From Thermotalea metallivorans (GTDB taxonomy: Bacteria; Bacillota; Clostridia; Peptostreptococcales; Thermotaleaceae), in NCBI RefSeq assembly GCF_001562415.1, contig NZ_LOEE01000014.1, positions 1-32,544 on the forward strand: a stretch of DNA of 32,544 nt, given 5' to 3'. Made by a program: the position numbers and the translations under genes. Positions 16,817-25,507 of the stretch are shown piece by piece; the stretch's first letter is position 1; each line of letters opens with the position of its first letter. A model generated the notes under the pieces. The model saw only the letters and a program-made list of their open reading frames with translations. It searched no databases and had not been told where the DNA came from.

Positions 16817-16877
16817 TTTATAGCTTGTTTTTATTGCATTATATTTGTCTGTAAGTTCGAGACAAAGGATTTTGTAT

Positions 16878-17501
16878 TCATGAGTTGATAGCCATTTTAT
16901 CCAGAGGACTATTTTCCCTGATGATATCCTGTATCTTATACACACAAATCGGGAAGAAGGGAAAACCGAATACATAGGGGGTAATGTCGTACAGTTGAAA
17001 ATATATAACCAAACATTTATCAGCTATATAATAATCCTGGTCAGGTGCAATCCCTTGGAAATCGTCCAAAACAGGTATATCCCTTTCCTTGATCTGTATT
17101 CGAATCATATCGGATAAAACTTTTACATAATCGCTTCCCGGTTTAAATAACTCGTTCAACTCATAGTTTTTTCCGCTTTGGACATCAAAGGTCAGAGATT
17201 TAATCACTGTCAACCCATGGGCAGCCATATAGGTATAGGCATAATTGCCAATACTTAAACTTAACACACCCCTTTCATTGGTTTTTATCTCATACCATCC
17301 TTGAATTGTTGTCCGGGGCTCTCGATAATATCCTTGGTCAACAATTACTTTATGGACCAAAGCCAATATTTGATAATTTATCCTGTGCTGCACTGCCTGA
17401 TTTGCCATGCCCACCACAACGGGATAAGCAATATCCAGGTCTTGATTGGGCGTAACAATCTTCCGCGTTATAATTTGAACGGGATTTTGTATAAAGCTCA
17501 T
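16878..17501 (-). CDS. DUF4163/DUF3298-domain protein
   Basis: A 207-residue protein with the two-part layout of RsiV-like outer domains: a DUF4163 part (residues ~10-100, VNVEYPVV-like start as DIAYPVVVGM) and a DUF3298 part (~105-200, with SLTFDVQSGKNYELNELFKPGSDY and PYVFGFPFFPI). In RsiV relatives this fold binds lysozyme or wall ligands. Here there is no signal peptide, membrane anchor or anti-sigma domain, so the protein looks cytoplasmic and its role is unknown. Single gene. Confidence 0.8.
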   Translation of the reverse strand: MSFIQNPVQIITRKIVTPNQDLDIAYPVVVGMANQAVQHRINYQILALVHKVIVDQGYYREPRTTIQGWYEIKTNERGVLSLSIGNYAYTYMAAHGLTVIKSLTFDVQSGKNYELNELFKPGSDYVKVLSDMIRIQIKERDIPVLDDFQGIAPDQDYYIADKCLVIYFQLYDITPYVFGFPFFPICVYKIQDIIRENSPLDKMAINS

Positions 17502-17655
17502 ATGCCACCATCCTTATCCTAAAACTGTGATTACTATATCTTATTCAGCGGCATGGAAAATGGTTATGACAATTTATTTGATTAATGAATATTTTGTTGT
17601 TTTCAAATTCTCTATTGCCCTTTGGCCATTTTTCCATAGAAAGGGCATCTAGGTA

Positions 17656-17664
17656 TGCTATAAT
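17656..17664 (+). promoter_or_regulatory. Extended -10 promoter of ilvE
   Basis: TGCTATAAT: a consensus -10 at 17659-17664 with the TGn extension. The -35 is poor. The leader is only about 70 bases, too short for a T-box. Confidence 0.6.
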
Positions 17665-17739
17665 GGTATTGAGGAAAATATTTGTACCATCTTCTATGAA
17701 GTAAAAATTTAAAACTTTATATGTTGGGGGGAAAATGAA

Positions 17740-18765
17740 ATGGGCAAAGCTGTAAATGTGGATTGGAGCAAGTTAGGTTTTGGCTATATGAAGACGGATT
17801 TTCGCTATGTTTCCATGTGGAAGGACGGCCAATGGGATGAAGGAAAGCTGGTGGAAGATAATCGACTTACCCTCAGTGAGGCTTCAACGGCTCTCCATTA
17901 CGGACAGCAGTGTTTTGAAGGACTGAAGGCCTATCGCAGAAAAGACGGACAAATTCAGCTCTTTAGACCCGATCAGAATGCAAAGCGGATGAACAGTAGT
18001 TGCAGACGCATCCTAATGCCAGAAATACCAGAAGAAAAGTTTGTTGATGCATGTATCCAAGTCGTAAAGGCAAATGAAGACTATGTGCCACCCTACGGTA
18101 CAGGTGCCACCCTTTATTTAAGGCCCTTTATGATCGGTGTGGGAGATAATCTTGGAGTAAAACCGGCCCCGGAATATCTCTTCTGTGTGTTTTGTGTCCC
18201 TGTAGGACCTTACTTCAAAGGAGGTCTGGCCCCTGTCAACTTTACCGTTGCCGAATATGACCGGGCAGCACCCTATGGAACGGGAGCCGCAAAGGTCGGA
18301 GGAAACTACGCCGGCAGTCTTCTTCCCCATGAATTGGCTGTGAAAAAAGGGTTTGCCGACTGTATTTACCTGGATCCTGCGACCCACAGGAAGATAGAAG
18401 AGGTAGGTGCAGCCAATTTTTTCGGAATTACAAGGGACGACAAATTTGTGACACCGAAATCTCCATCTATTCTCCCCAGCATCACCAAATATTCATTAAT
18501 GCACATTGCAAAGGAATATCTGGGAATGGAAGTGGAAGAAAGGGATGTTTTCATCGACCGGCTAGACGAATTTAAAGAAGCCGGGGCCTGTGGCACAGCC
18601 GCCGTCATTACACCCATTGGGGGTATAGAATACAAAGGAAATCTGCATATCTTTTATAGCGAAACAGAAGTAGGCCCTGTGACCAGAAAACTGTATGATA
18701 CCCTTTGCGGAATTCAGTTTGGAGATGTAGAAGCCCCAGAAGGATGGACAGTAAAAGTCAAATAA
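17740..18765 (+). CDS. ilvE: Branched-chain amino acid aminotransferase
   Basis: A 341-residue PLP enzyme of fold type IV that interconverts leucine, isoleucine and valine with their 2-oxo acids. The PLP-binding lysine is K185 in [13 protein letters not shown]. The phosphate-binding [10 protein letters not shown] and the ACGTAA loop near the C-terminus are also present. Length and the [15 protein letters not shown] start fit the longer (group II) bacterial BCATs. GGGGGG lies 8 bases before the ATG. It is a single gene with its own promoter and terminator and no other ilv/leu genes nearby. Confidence 0.96.
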   Translation: MGKAVNVDWSKLGFGYMKTDFRYVSMWKDGQWDEGKLVEDNRLTLSEASTALHYGQQCFEGLKAYRRKDGQIQLFRPDQNAKRMNSSCRRILMPEIPEEKFVDACIQVVKANEDYVPPYGTGATLYLRPFMIGVGDNLGVKPAPEYLFCVFCVPVGPYFKGGLAPVNFTVAEYDRAAPYGTGAAKVGGNYAGSLLPHELAVKKGFADCIYLDPATHRKIEEVGAANFFGITRDDKFVTPKSPSILPSITKYSLMHIAKEYLGMEVEERDVFIDRLDEFKEAGACGTAAVITPIGGIEYKGNLHIFYSETEVGPVTRKLYDTLCGIQFGDVEAPEGWTVKVK

Positions 18766-18771
18766 AAGCTC

Positions 18772-18803
18772 AAAGCTTGCCACGACAAATGGCAAGCTTT
18801 TTT
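18772..18803 (+). terminator. ilvE terminator
   Basis: Perfect 11-bp stem AAAGCTTGCCA against TGGCAAGCTTT with a short loop, then further T residues. It starts 7 bp after the ilvE stop codon. Confidence 0.9.
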
Positions 18804-18889
18804 AAAAATAAGACATTTCATCCTGATCATGCTCCTATTTTTGTTGGCAATACTGTTCTAGCAGTTTGGATATTCCGACCCTTTGTATG

Positions 18890-19870
18890 TCATTTATTGT
18901 TTTTTCGTCGATAGTATAAGACCCCTTTGTCATTGATTCTTTCAACCTTATTTAAAAATACCAGATGTTCCAGATGGGACATGGCTTCTCCCGCAGCAAA
19001 CCATTTTTGGGGATTTGGAAAGTCTTCCCACCGTTCATATTTTAAATCCCAATGCATATGGGCAGCCGTATCTCGAACTGTTTTTTGGCCGCTTTCCAAT
19101 ATTTCCATGATCTCCTCCAGACGCTTTTCATGATGGTCGTAAAGCTCACAAATCCGTCTTCTATGGTCCCGAATGATATTTCTATGGGCCGTAAAAAGAT
19201 AGTCTATATCATACCCATAGACCTTTTTTAGGCTGTTCAAATAAACAGATAATATATCCTGATCAAACCCCCAAAAGGCGATATTGGGTGTTATTTTATC
19301 CAAGATATGGTCTCCGCAAAAAAATAGTTTATGCCTCCTTTCATACAGTCCGATATGTCCAGGTGTATGTCCGGGAATATCTATTACTTCGAAAGCATAG
19401 TTTCCCACATCGATGACATCTCCTTCTTTCAGTGGAATAAATGGAACGGGTTCCTTGGGGCAATACCGGTATCCCGGGTGGTCATCAAGGGAAATATGGT
19501 CCTTTTCCAAATCAAACATCCTTTTATATTCCTCAAACTTTTGCCAATATTCTTTTTGCGTCATCCTATTGATCATGGGCCCATCTATTTCTCCTACATA
19601 TACATTCACGCCTTCTTTGCTCAAATCGGCAGCGAGACCCGAATGGTCCGAATGGAGATGGGTAATCAGCAAATCTGTCTTGCCAAGGTCTATATTCATT
19701 TTTTGGATGCCCTCCATAAATGAGTCCTTACACCCTTTCGTATGAAAGCCCGTATCAATAATCAGATTCCTATCCTTCGACAAAATCATATAGCTATTGA
19801 CTGCTTTTAAAGGATTATTGGGCAGCAAGATTTCATGTTTATACATATGGGGATAAATTTCCGTCATCAT
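18890..19870 (-). CDS. Metallo-beta-lactamase-fold hydrolase
   Basis: A 326-residue soluble hydrolase. The zinc motif HLHSDHSG lies around residues 70-77, later ligands are in IPGHTPGHIG and FCGDHIL, and a terminal FTAHRN supplies the last histidine. A helical C-terminal domain (residues ~240-326) is typical of the branch with thioester, lactone or lactonase-like substrates. I start at 19870 because AAGGAGAGAAGG directly precedes ATGATG; the frame stays open to 19978 without support. Substrate unknown. Confidence 0.88.
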   Translation of the reverse strand: MMTEIYPHMYKHEILLPNNPLKAVNSYMILSKDRNLIIDTGFHTKGCKDSFMEGIQKMNIDLGKTDLLITHLHSDHSGLAADLSKEGVNVYVGEIDGPMINRMTQKEYWQKFEEYKRMFDLEKDHISLDDHPGYRYCPKEPVPFIPLKEGDVIDVGNYAFEVIDIPGHTPGHIGLYERRHKLFFCGDHILDKITPNIAFWGFDQDILSVYLNSLKKVYGYDIDYLFTAHRNIIRDHRRRICELYDHHEKRLEEIMEILESGQKTVRDTAAHMHWDLKYERWEDFPNPQKWFAAGEAMSHLEHLVFLNKVERINDKGVLYYRRKNNK

Positions 19871-20022
19871 CCTTCTCTCCTTTGCATGAAATGTACTATA
19901 ATTCATTCCGCGAGTTCTTTTTCCTGATCCTTCATATCTTCTCATGGTGCATATCCCAAAGAATACCATTGATTGCACTGAAAATCAAGCAGGCTAGAGA
20001 AAATAAAAATAGCCCAAACTAG

Positions 20023-20054
20023 AAAAGCCTGCCATACATCACAGCAGGCTTTTT
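20023..20054 (-). terminator. Terminator of the 81-aa gene
   Basis: Stem AAAAGCCTGC against GCAGGCTTTT, with T residues following on the minus strand. It is located past the stop at 20117. Confidence 0.75.
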
Positions 20055-20116
20055 CAATGAGCCCTTTTCTCCCAATCAAAAAGGATATGCATTCAATTCC
20101 TGAGCTAAAACTCCCA

Positions 20117-20362
20117 TTATAGAATTTTTCTCAACTTTTCAACCTCAAACTGTCTTATCGTTTTTATGTTTCCCTCATCCACACATAAAATATCTACCCT
20201 GTGATCCTTTGCATTCATCACTTTTCCCTTAATCTTTGTTCCAATGACATTTACCGGCGACTTTTTGGCAAGCTCTTTGATATTCTGTGACTGACAATAA
20301 CTGCATACCCCATTAAAACCAGCGATTCTCCTGCAATCCATGCAATAATAAAGATTTTTCAT
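20117..20362 (-). CDS. Small zinc-ribbon-like protein (81 aa)
   Basis: Two CxxC pairs near the N-terminus (CMDC at residues 7-10 and CSYC at about 20-23) suggest one zinc ribbon. The remaining ~50 residues could form a small beta-barrel (VIGTKIKGKVMNAKD and VDILCVDEGN) of the kind that binds RNA or DNA. GGGGG lies 8 bases before the ATG. Single gene with a terminator. Function unknown. Confidence 0.7.
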   Translation of the reverse strand: MKNLYYCMDCRRIAGFNGVCSYCQSQNIKELAKKSPVNVIGTKIKGKVMNAKDHRVDILCVDEGNIKTIRQFEVEKLRKIL

Positions 20363-20638
20363 GCAGATACCCCCATTTTTGGTAAATTAAGATGACGAGT
20401 AGATCTAAAATCCAAGGATCATGACCTTAATATTTATATTATAGAAAATTTCAAAAATTCCTTCTAATTTGAAAACTTTTTTGAACATCTTTTCTCAGTG
20501 CATCTGCCTCATCCCATGAACCAACAAATAAATAAAGGAGAAATCCCATATATATAGAAAAAGAAAAATATCATCTGTGTTTTGGCAATGGGAAGAACAT
20601 AAAAAACAGATAAAATTTAGACCTAAGGAGTGAAAGTT

Positions 20639-21715
20639 ATGGAAAAAATCAGATTGGAAAAGGTTTTGAAAGAAATGGATAAGGAAAATATTCCTCAAAT
20701 GATCATTTCAGATCCGGCAGCCATATTTTATCTTACAGGCAAATGGATTCATCCTGGTGAAAGAATGTTGGTTCTTTATCTAAATATCAAGGGAAACCAC
20801 AAGCTTTTCATTAACAAACTTTTCCCCATACAGGAAGACTTGGGAATTGAGAAAATCTGGTTTCAAGATACAGACCAACCTGTAAAAATTCTTTCAGAGC
20901 ACATAGAGAAAGAAACAATCATAGGAATCGATAAAAATTGGCCTGCAAGATTTTTGATAGAATTCATGGAGCAAAGACCCGGCAGCTCCTTCATAAACGG
21001 TTCCTATATCCTTGATAAAATTCGAGCGGTAAAAGACGAAAGGGAAATAGAATACATGCGTGAGGCTTCACAAATCAATGATCTTGCCATGGAAAAAATA
21101 ATAAGCCTAATTTCCCATCAGTATACCGAAAAAAATATAGAACAACAACTGATGAATATCTATGAGGAATTGGGGGCAGAAGGGCCTTCCTTTGCGCCAA
21201 TCATTGCCTATGGTGCCAATGGTGCAACACCCCACCATGAACCGGGTCATACTCGCCTTACGGAAGGTGACAGCATCATCATCGATATCGGCTGCAAAAA
21301 ATCCTCCTACTGCGCTGATATGACAAGAACCGTATTTTACAAATCCGTATCTCCAAAAGCCCAGGAAATATACCATATTGTAAAGGAAGCCAATCAGAAG
21401 GCCATCGCTGCAGTAAGACCGGGAGTAAGATTCTGCGATATTGATGCCGCAGCGAGAAAACATATTGAAGGAATGGGGTATGGCCAATTCTTTACCCACA
21501 GGACAGGACACGCCATCGGCATAGAAGTTCACGATTTTGGCGATGTTTCCTCCACAAATACCGATACAATAGTACCGGGGATGATTTTTTCCATTGAACC
21601 GGGCATTTATATTCCGGGAGAATTTGGCGTAAGAATTGAAGATTTAGTCCTTGTAACGGAGAGGGGTTGTGAAGTGCTGAATCATTTTGATAAGGAATTA
21701 ATCGTCATCGACTGA
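20639..21715 (+). CDS. M24-family metallopeptidase (Xaa-Pro dipeptidase-like)
   Basis: A 358-residue pita-bread-fold peptidase that removes residues from proline-containing peptides. The N-terminal creatinase-type domain takes up residues ~1-125. The metal ligands are all present: D216 and D227 (IIIDIGC and CADMTRT), H291 (RTGHAIG), E320 (SIEPG) and E334 (RIEDL). The start at 20639 is 8 bases after AAGGAG; the GTG at 20630 overlaps that site. No operon partners; it converges with htrA. Confidence 0.93.
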   Translation: MEKIRLEKVLKEMDKENIPQMIISDPAAIFYLTGKWIHPGERMLVLYLNIKGNHKLFINKLFPIQEDLGIEKIWFQDTDQPVKILSEHIEKETIIGIDKNWPARFLIEFMEQRPGSSFINGSYILDKIRAVKDEREIEYMREASQINDLAMEKIISLISHQYTEKNIEQQLMNIYEELGAEGPSFAPIIAYGANGATPHHEPGHTRLTEGDSIIIDIGCKKSSYCADMTRTVFYKSVSPKAQEIYHIVKEANQKAIAAVRPGVRFCDIDAAARKHIEGMGYGQFFTHRTGHAIGIEVHDFGDVSSTNTDTIVPGMIFSIEPGIYIPGEFGVRIEDLVLVTERGCEVLNHFDKELIVID

Positions 21716-21875
21716 TTTGCAACTGGGCCAATAAAGATAAAATTGTTAAAAACAATATTTCCTTCTACTACTTCCGTTGAAAGATTGAAAGGAATACTTT
21801 GTTGAAACCCATGACGAAAATTATATCTTATCTACAATTTATGAAATTCTATAATTTCCTACTTCATATAAAAAA

Positions 21876-21896
21876 ACTGGGAAAGCTCCTCCCAGT
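21876..21896 (-). terminator. htrA terminator
   Basis: Stem ACTGGGA against TCCCAGT with a 7-base loop, followed on the minus strand by seven T residues. It lies downstream of htrA, and its plus-strand side can also stop the M24 gene. Confidence 0.8.
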
Positions 21897-21915
21897 CCCA
21901 ATATATTCATAATAG

Positions 21916-21945
21916 CTGCAGAAGAACCCATGAGTTCTTCCGCAG
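21916..21945. repeat. Inverted repeat between htrA and its terminator
   Basis: CTGC-A-GAAGAAC and GTTCTTC-C-GCAG form a 12-bp stem with one mismatch and a 6-base loop. No T-run follows on either strand, so it is not a standard terminator by itself. It may stabilise the 3' end of the htrA mRNA. Confidence 0.5.
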
Positions 21946-21995
21946 TGAATTTTCACTTGATTTCTCCTTTGTTCATGGGAAGTGCATGCAAATTT

Positions 21996-23255
21996 TCATC
22001 TCCTGGTTTCTGCAATCAGCGTTGTTTCCAGAGTCACCAACTGGCCATTTCGTACCACCTCTATTTTGATTTTATCCCCCGGTCGGTATTTGTAAAGGAT
22101 TCTGGCCAGTCTTGTCATAGAAGGAACTTTCTCCCCATTGATCGCCGTAATCACATCCCCGGCTTGCATTCCCGCCTTGGATGCAGGTCCGTTGGGCACC
22201 ACTTGATAAACCAGCACTCCTTCTTTTGCTCCTAGGATGCTTCCATAATTTCTAGCATACTGTTGGGCATTGACACCTTTCATGCCCAGGTAAACCTTTG
22301 TAAATTCACCCTTTGCAATAAACTCATCCACAATGGGTTTTGCAATATTGATAGGGATGGCAAATCCTAAGCCTTCTCCCGATCGGATTTTTGCCGTATT
22401 GATCCCAATGACTTCTCCTTTTCCATTGAGAAGGGGTCCTCCACTATTTCCAGGATTGATGGACGCATCCGTTTGTATTAATCCTTCAATGCTATGGAAA
22501 TCACTAACGGGAATACTCCTTTCAAGTCCGCTGATGATTCCCGCTGTTACCGTTCTCTCAAAGGCTAATCCCAAGGGATTTCCAATAGCGATAGCTGTTT
22601 CCCCTACCACAATCCGATCAGAGTTGCCTAAGGTCGCCACAGGCAGATTCTGTCCATCCACCTTCAATACGGCTAAATCCAGTGTAGGATCGCACCATAA
22701 AACCTCTGCCTTCATATCCTTTCCATCATGGAGCAATATCGTCACTTCATGGGTCCTCCCGTCATTCACTACATGGGAGTTGGTAAGGATATACCCTCTG
22801 CTGTCTACAATCACCCCGGTTCCCACACTCCTGCCTTTTCTCAAACCAAAGAACCTATCTTCCTCCACCGTTACCGTCGTAACTCCTACCACAGAAGGCA
22901 TTGCCTTCTTGACTACGGCCGGTATCCCGTCCAAATGCTCTTCCTTGGCAATCATCACAATCTGTGATTGCAGGTCTGTATCCGCTCCCTGAAGGTAACG
23001 GACAGCCCCTATGCCATCATCCTTCGACGCCATATAGGCTCCTATCCAGCCCCCTATCATTGCGGCAGCAGGAATGGCAAGCAGAATGATAAAAAGTACT
23101 GTTTTCTTCATCATGTAGTAGGCAGTTTTTGGCTCAGCCATAAAATTTGGACTGCCTGACTGACAGATCGCCTGATCTTCAGCAATTTTTTCTAATTCGC
23201 CAACCCTTCTTTTTTGAGCTTCGTCTCGATTTTCATGATGTTTGCATCTGTCCAT
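21996..23255 (-). CDS. htrA: HtrA/DegP-like serine protease
   Basis: A membrane-anchored quality-control protease of 419 residues. One transmembrane helix (about residues 51-75) follows a ~48-residue cytoplasmic segment. The trypsin-like domain carries the triad H161 (NSHVVN), D193 (DPTLDLAVL) and S271 (NPGNSGGPL). One PDZ domain fills residues ~325-415. I start at 23255 because GAGGGGAG is just upstream and a -10 box at 23343-23348 lies inside the longer frame that runs to 23396. It acts on the outer face of the membrane on misfolded exported proteins. Confidence 0.95.
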   Translation of the reverse strand: MDRCKHHENRDEAQKRRVGELEKIAEDQAICQSGSPNFMAEPKTAYYMMKKTVLFIILLAIPAAAMIGGWIGAYMASKDDGIGAVRYLQGADTDLQSQIVMIAKEEHLDGIPAVVKKAMPSVVGVTTVTVEEDRFFGLRKGRSVGTGVIVDSRGYILTNSHVVNDGRTHEVTILLHDGKDMKAEVLWCDPTLDLAVLKVDGQNLPVATLGNSDRIVVGETAIAIGNPLGLAFERTVTAGIISGLERSIPVSDFHSIEGLIQTDASINPGNSGGPLLNGKGEVIGINTAKIRSGEGLGFAIPINIAKPIVDEFIAKGEFTKVYLGMKGVNAQQYARNYGSILGAKEGVLVYQVVPNGPASKAGMQAGDVITAINGEKVPSMTRLARILYKYRPGDKIKIEVVRNGQLVTLETTLIAETRR

Positions 23256-23342
23256 CGATCTCCCCTCTTTCTGTGGATTGTTTTTGAAATTTTTTATCCT
23301 TCCCATCAATCCCGGAACAAAGGCCAGGTTTTCCTCATCCTT

Positions 23343-23348
23343 ATTATA
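23343..23348 (-). promoter_or_regulatory. Extended -10 promoter of htrA
   Basis: TGGTATAAT on the minus strand; a -35 match is poor. Transcription would begin near 23336, which supports the shorter htrA start. Confidence 0.5.
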
Positions 23349-23534
23349 CCATGAAATTCCTTGATCTCTACCCTCAATCATGAACCATCCATTCACAGTG
23401 CTATCAATTAAGAAAATTTTTTCAATAGAAACCTTATATCAACGCCTAGGAAAAATAAGAACTGTGGACCTGTTTCCCTGCTCTATGATGACTATATTTT
23501 CAATCAAAATTTTCTTTCATATTGTATTTATTTT

Positions 23535-23543
23535 TGCTATAAT
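23535..23543 (+). promoter_or_regulatory. Extended -10 promoter of queuosine operon
   Basis: TGCTATAAT, with TATAAT at 23538-23543 and a weak -35 (TTTCAT, 17 bases upstream). It lies 16 bases before the riboswitch aptamer, as expected for a leader that starts with the sensor. Confidence 0.7.
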
Positions 23544-23559
23544 GATAAAAAAATGAATA

Positions 23560-23600
23560 AGACAGTTCGAAACCATCCTGTCTCAAAACAAAACTATGGG
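23560..23600 (+). promoter_or_regulatory. preQ1-I-like riboswitch aptamer
   Basis: P1 is a 6-bp stem (AGACAG at 23560-23565, CTGTCT at 23578-23583) closing a 12-base loop that begins TTCG, the loop length of the B. subtilis preQ1-I aptamer as I recall it. An A-rich tail (CAAAACAAAACT) follows, ending in ATGG, which can pair with CCAT in the loop to form the pseudoknot. The tail matches the family's A-rich ...ACUA(N)GG signature. It lies upstream of queC, queD and queE, the preQ0 genes. With preQ1 bound, a downstream terminator should form and shut off the operon. Confidence 0.75.
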
Positions 23601-23620
23601 CCGGGTGCTGGCTGAAGCAC

Positions 23621-23647
23621 AAGGGGCGCAATATGCCCTTTTTTTGT
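23621..23647 (+). terminator. Riboswitch-controlled terminator
   Basis: AAGGGGC pairs with GCCCTTT (one G-U) around a 7-base loop, then more T residues. The GGGC near the aptamer tail (23598 onwards) could pair with the same GCCC and act as antiterminator. Confidence 0.7.
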
Positions 23648-23651
23648 TATG

Positions 23652-23675
23652 AGGACGGATATGTCCCTTTTTTTA
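23652..23675 (+). terminator. Second tandem terminator-like hairpin
   Basis: GGAC-GGATAT-GTCC followed by CTTTTTTT. It looks like a diverged copy of the first terminator (both contain ATATG, then CCC and seven Ts). The stem is short (4 bp plus weak pairs), so its strength is doubtful. The ribosome site of the first operon gene lies directly after it. Confidence 0.4.
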
Positions 23676-23688
23676 TTGGAGGTGAAAG

Positions 23689-24681
23689 ATGAAAGTGATA
23701 GGCATAACAACAACAGTTCCCATTGAAGTTTTAGTTGCCGCTGGATATAGGGTTATCGATTTAAATAATTTATTTATCACTTCAAAAGATTGTTCCAAAT
23801 ATATAGATATCGCAGAAAAGGATGGTTTCCCAAAGAGCATGTGTGCATGGATCAAAGGAATATATGGAGCATGTATGGAAAATAACATCAAAGAAGTCGT
23901 TGGTGTTGTAGAAGGCGATTGCTCCAATACCAAGTCTTTACTGGAGGTTTTCAAATCATTGGGAGTGAAAATATATCCCTTTGTTTACCCTGTAAATCAC
24001 AAATTTGAAGATGTAAAAAAATGTATAGATGTATTTTTGAAAACCTTCCATGTCTCTCTTGAAGATGCTGAAAAAGTGAGACAAAAACTGAATAAAGGCA
24101 GATACTTCGGCCGGAAAATTGATGCCCTGACAGTTCAAGGGAAAGCAACGGGCTTTGAAAACCATCTTTATCAAGTATCCTTCAGCGACTTTAACGGAAA
24201 TGTTGATGAATTTATCTCTGTTTTAGGCGAAAAGGTACTAGCCATTGAAAAAAGAAAGCCGGAGATGAAACGAATCAAACTGGCATACATTGGTGTCCCC
24301 CCCATGACAGGAGATTTATATGATTTTGTTGAAAGATGCGGTGCAAGGGTTATTTACAATGAAGTTCAAAGGGAATTTGCTTTCCCAAGATTTGATACTG
24401 CAAAGGATTTATATGAACAGTATTACGATTATACCTATCCATATAATTTAGAATTTCGGCTGCAGGAAATCAAAAAGCAAATAAAAGAAAGGGAAATCGA
24501 TGGAGTCATTCATTATACACAAGCCTTTTGTTATCGGGCCATTGACGATATAGTGATCAAAAAACAGCTCAACATTCCCCTATTGACGATAGAGGGTGAC
24601 AAGGCGAACATCCTGGATGCGAGAACAAAAATAAGAATTGAAGCATTTTTGGATATGCTATCCGATGCAAAGGAGGATTGA
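23689..24681 (+). CDS. HgdB-like (2-hydroxyacyl-CoA dehydratase / double-cubane) iron-sulfur protein
   Basis: A 330-residue protein of the HgdB family, whose members bind a [4Fe-4S] or double-cubane [8Fe-9S] cluster and perform difficult reductions with electrons from an ATP-driven activator. Family signs are PPMTGDLYDFVERCGARVIYNEVQ in pieces around residues 205-235 and the terminal HYTQAFCYRAIDD. Candidate ligands are C52, C62, C78 (EGDCSNT) and C281 (FCYR); C35 and C112 also occur. There is only one HgdB-like subunit and no HgdA partner or CoA-pathway gene. GGAGG precedes the ATG by about 6 bases. It is the first gene after the preQ1-like riboswitch and is followed at once by its activator and queCDE. 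A role in reducing preQ0 or epoxyqueuosine is inferred from context only. Confidence 0.85.
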   Translation: MKVIGITTTVPIEVLVAAGYRVIDLNNLFITSKDCSKYIDIAEKDGFPKSMCAWIKGIYGACMENNIKEVVGVVEGDCSNTKSLLEVFKSLGVKIYPFVYPVNHKFEDVKKCIDVFLKTFHVSLEDAEKVRQKLNKGRYFGRKIDALTVQGKATGFENHLYQVSFSDFNGNVDEFISVLGEKVLAIEKRKPEMKRIKLAYIGVPPMTGDLYDFVERCGARVIYNEVQREFAFPRFDTAKDLYEQYYDYTYPYNLEFRLQEIKKQIKEREIDGVIHYTQAFCYRAIDDIVIKKQLNIPLLTIEGDKANILDARTKIRIEAFLDMLSDAKED

Positions 24682-24682
24682 A

Positions 24683-25507
24683 TTGAAAATACTTGGAATT
24701 GACTTAGGATCAAGAGATGTGAAAATCGTTCTGATGGAAAATGATACAATCGTCAAAAAGTTAAAGGTCAGTACCGTAAAATTTTATAAGGAATACTGTA
24801 AGTACGATGGAAAAATAATTATAGATTTTGATCAATTACAACTGGGCAATTTTGATTTTGGCATATCAACAGGTTATGGAAGAAACAATGTAAATATTGA
24901 AAACTTTATCATCATCAATGAATTAAAAGCACATGCCTATGGGGGAATGTATAAAACAGGTCTGAAAGATTTTATTCTTCTGGATGCAGGAGGACAAGAC
25001 ATCAAGGTTTTAAAGATTGAAAAAGGTATCATCACAGATATTGAACTGAATGATAAGTGTGCCGCATCCTGTGGACGATACTTGGAAAACATGGCACAAA
25101 TCCTTGAAGTATCCCTCGATGAGCTTTCTTCCTTTCATCTAAATTTCGTGGTATTAAATTCCACTTGTGCCGTTTTTTCAGAATCTGAGCTTATCGGAAA
25201 AATAGCAGAAGGAATTCCTTATGATCAACTTTGCGCAGGAGTAAATTATTCTTTATATAAAAGGCTAAAACCTATGCTGGCAAAATTTAGGGGAAGAAGG
25301 ATACTGCTATCAGGCGGTGTTGCAAGAAATAAAGCATTGGTTGAATATCTAAAACAAGATTATGACGAAGTTTTCCCTTTAGAAGATCCTGAGTTTACCG
25401 GCGCAATCGGATGCTGTTATTATTACAAAATCAAAGGATACAAGAAAAATGAGATTGGCGACCCAACATTAGGAGGTGTTCCACTATGTATAAAGCATTG
25501 GTATTAG
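24683..25507 (+). CDS. HgdC-like ATP-dependent activator (BadF/BcrA family)
   Basis: A 274-residue ASKHA-fold ATPase that would reduce the HgdB-like protein one electron at a time with ATP hydrolysis. The ATP-binding motifs are GIDLGSRDVKIVL at the N-terminus, LLDAGGQDIKVL and LLSGGVARNKALVEYL. The cluster-bridging cysteines of the family are C126 (NDKCAAS) and C162 (NSTCAVFSESE), which hold one [4Fe-4S] between two subunits; an extra C130 is unusual. I start at TTG 24683, 6 bases after AGGAGG and one base past the HgdB stop; the frame runs upstream to 24638 inside that gene. It overlaps queC by 22 bp, so all are co-translated. Confidence 0.87.
   Translation: MKILGIDLGSRDVKIVLMENDTIVKKLKVSTVKFYKEYCKYDGKIIIDFDQLQLGNFDFGISTGYGRNNVNIENFIIINELKAHAYGGMYKTGLKDFILLDAGGQDIKVLKIEKGIITDIELNDKCAASCGRYLENMAQILEVSLDELSSFHLNFVVLNSTCAVFSESELIGKIAEGIPYDQLCAGVNYSLYKRLKPMLAKFRGRRILLSGGVARNKALVEYLKQDYDEVFPLEDPEFTGAIGCCYYYKIKGYKKNEIGDPTLGGVPLCIKHWY

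Noticed and set aside
16685-16975. Minus-strand open frame of 96 codons overlapping the DUF3298-like gene end
   Set aside because: It crosses the bidirectional terminator and the end of a clear gene, and reads as non-protein-like sequence.
17664-17740. Possible T-box leader before ilvE
   Set aside because: Only about 75 bases separate the -10 box from the start codon, and no stem I specifier loop or T-box sequence is visible.
22333-22992. Plus-strand open frame of 219 codons opposite htrA
   Set aside because: It is a reverse-strand shadow of the protease domain. Its proline- and serine-rich composition is typical of such shadows.
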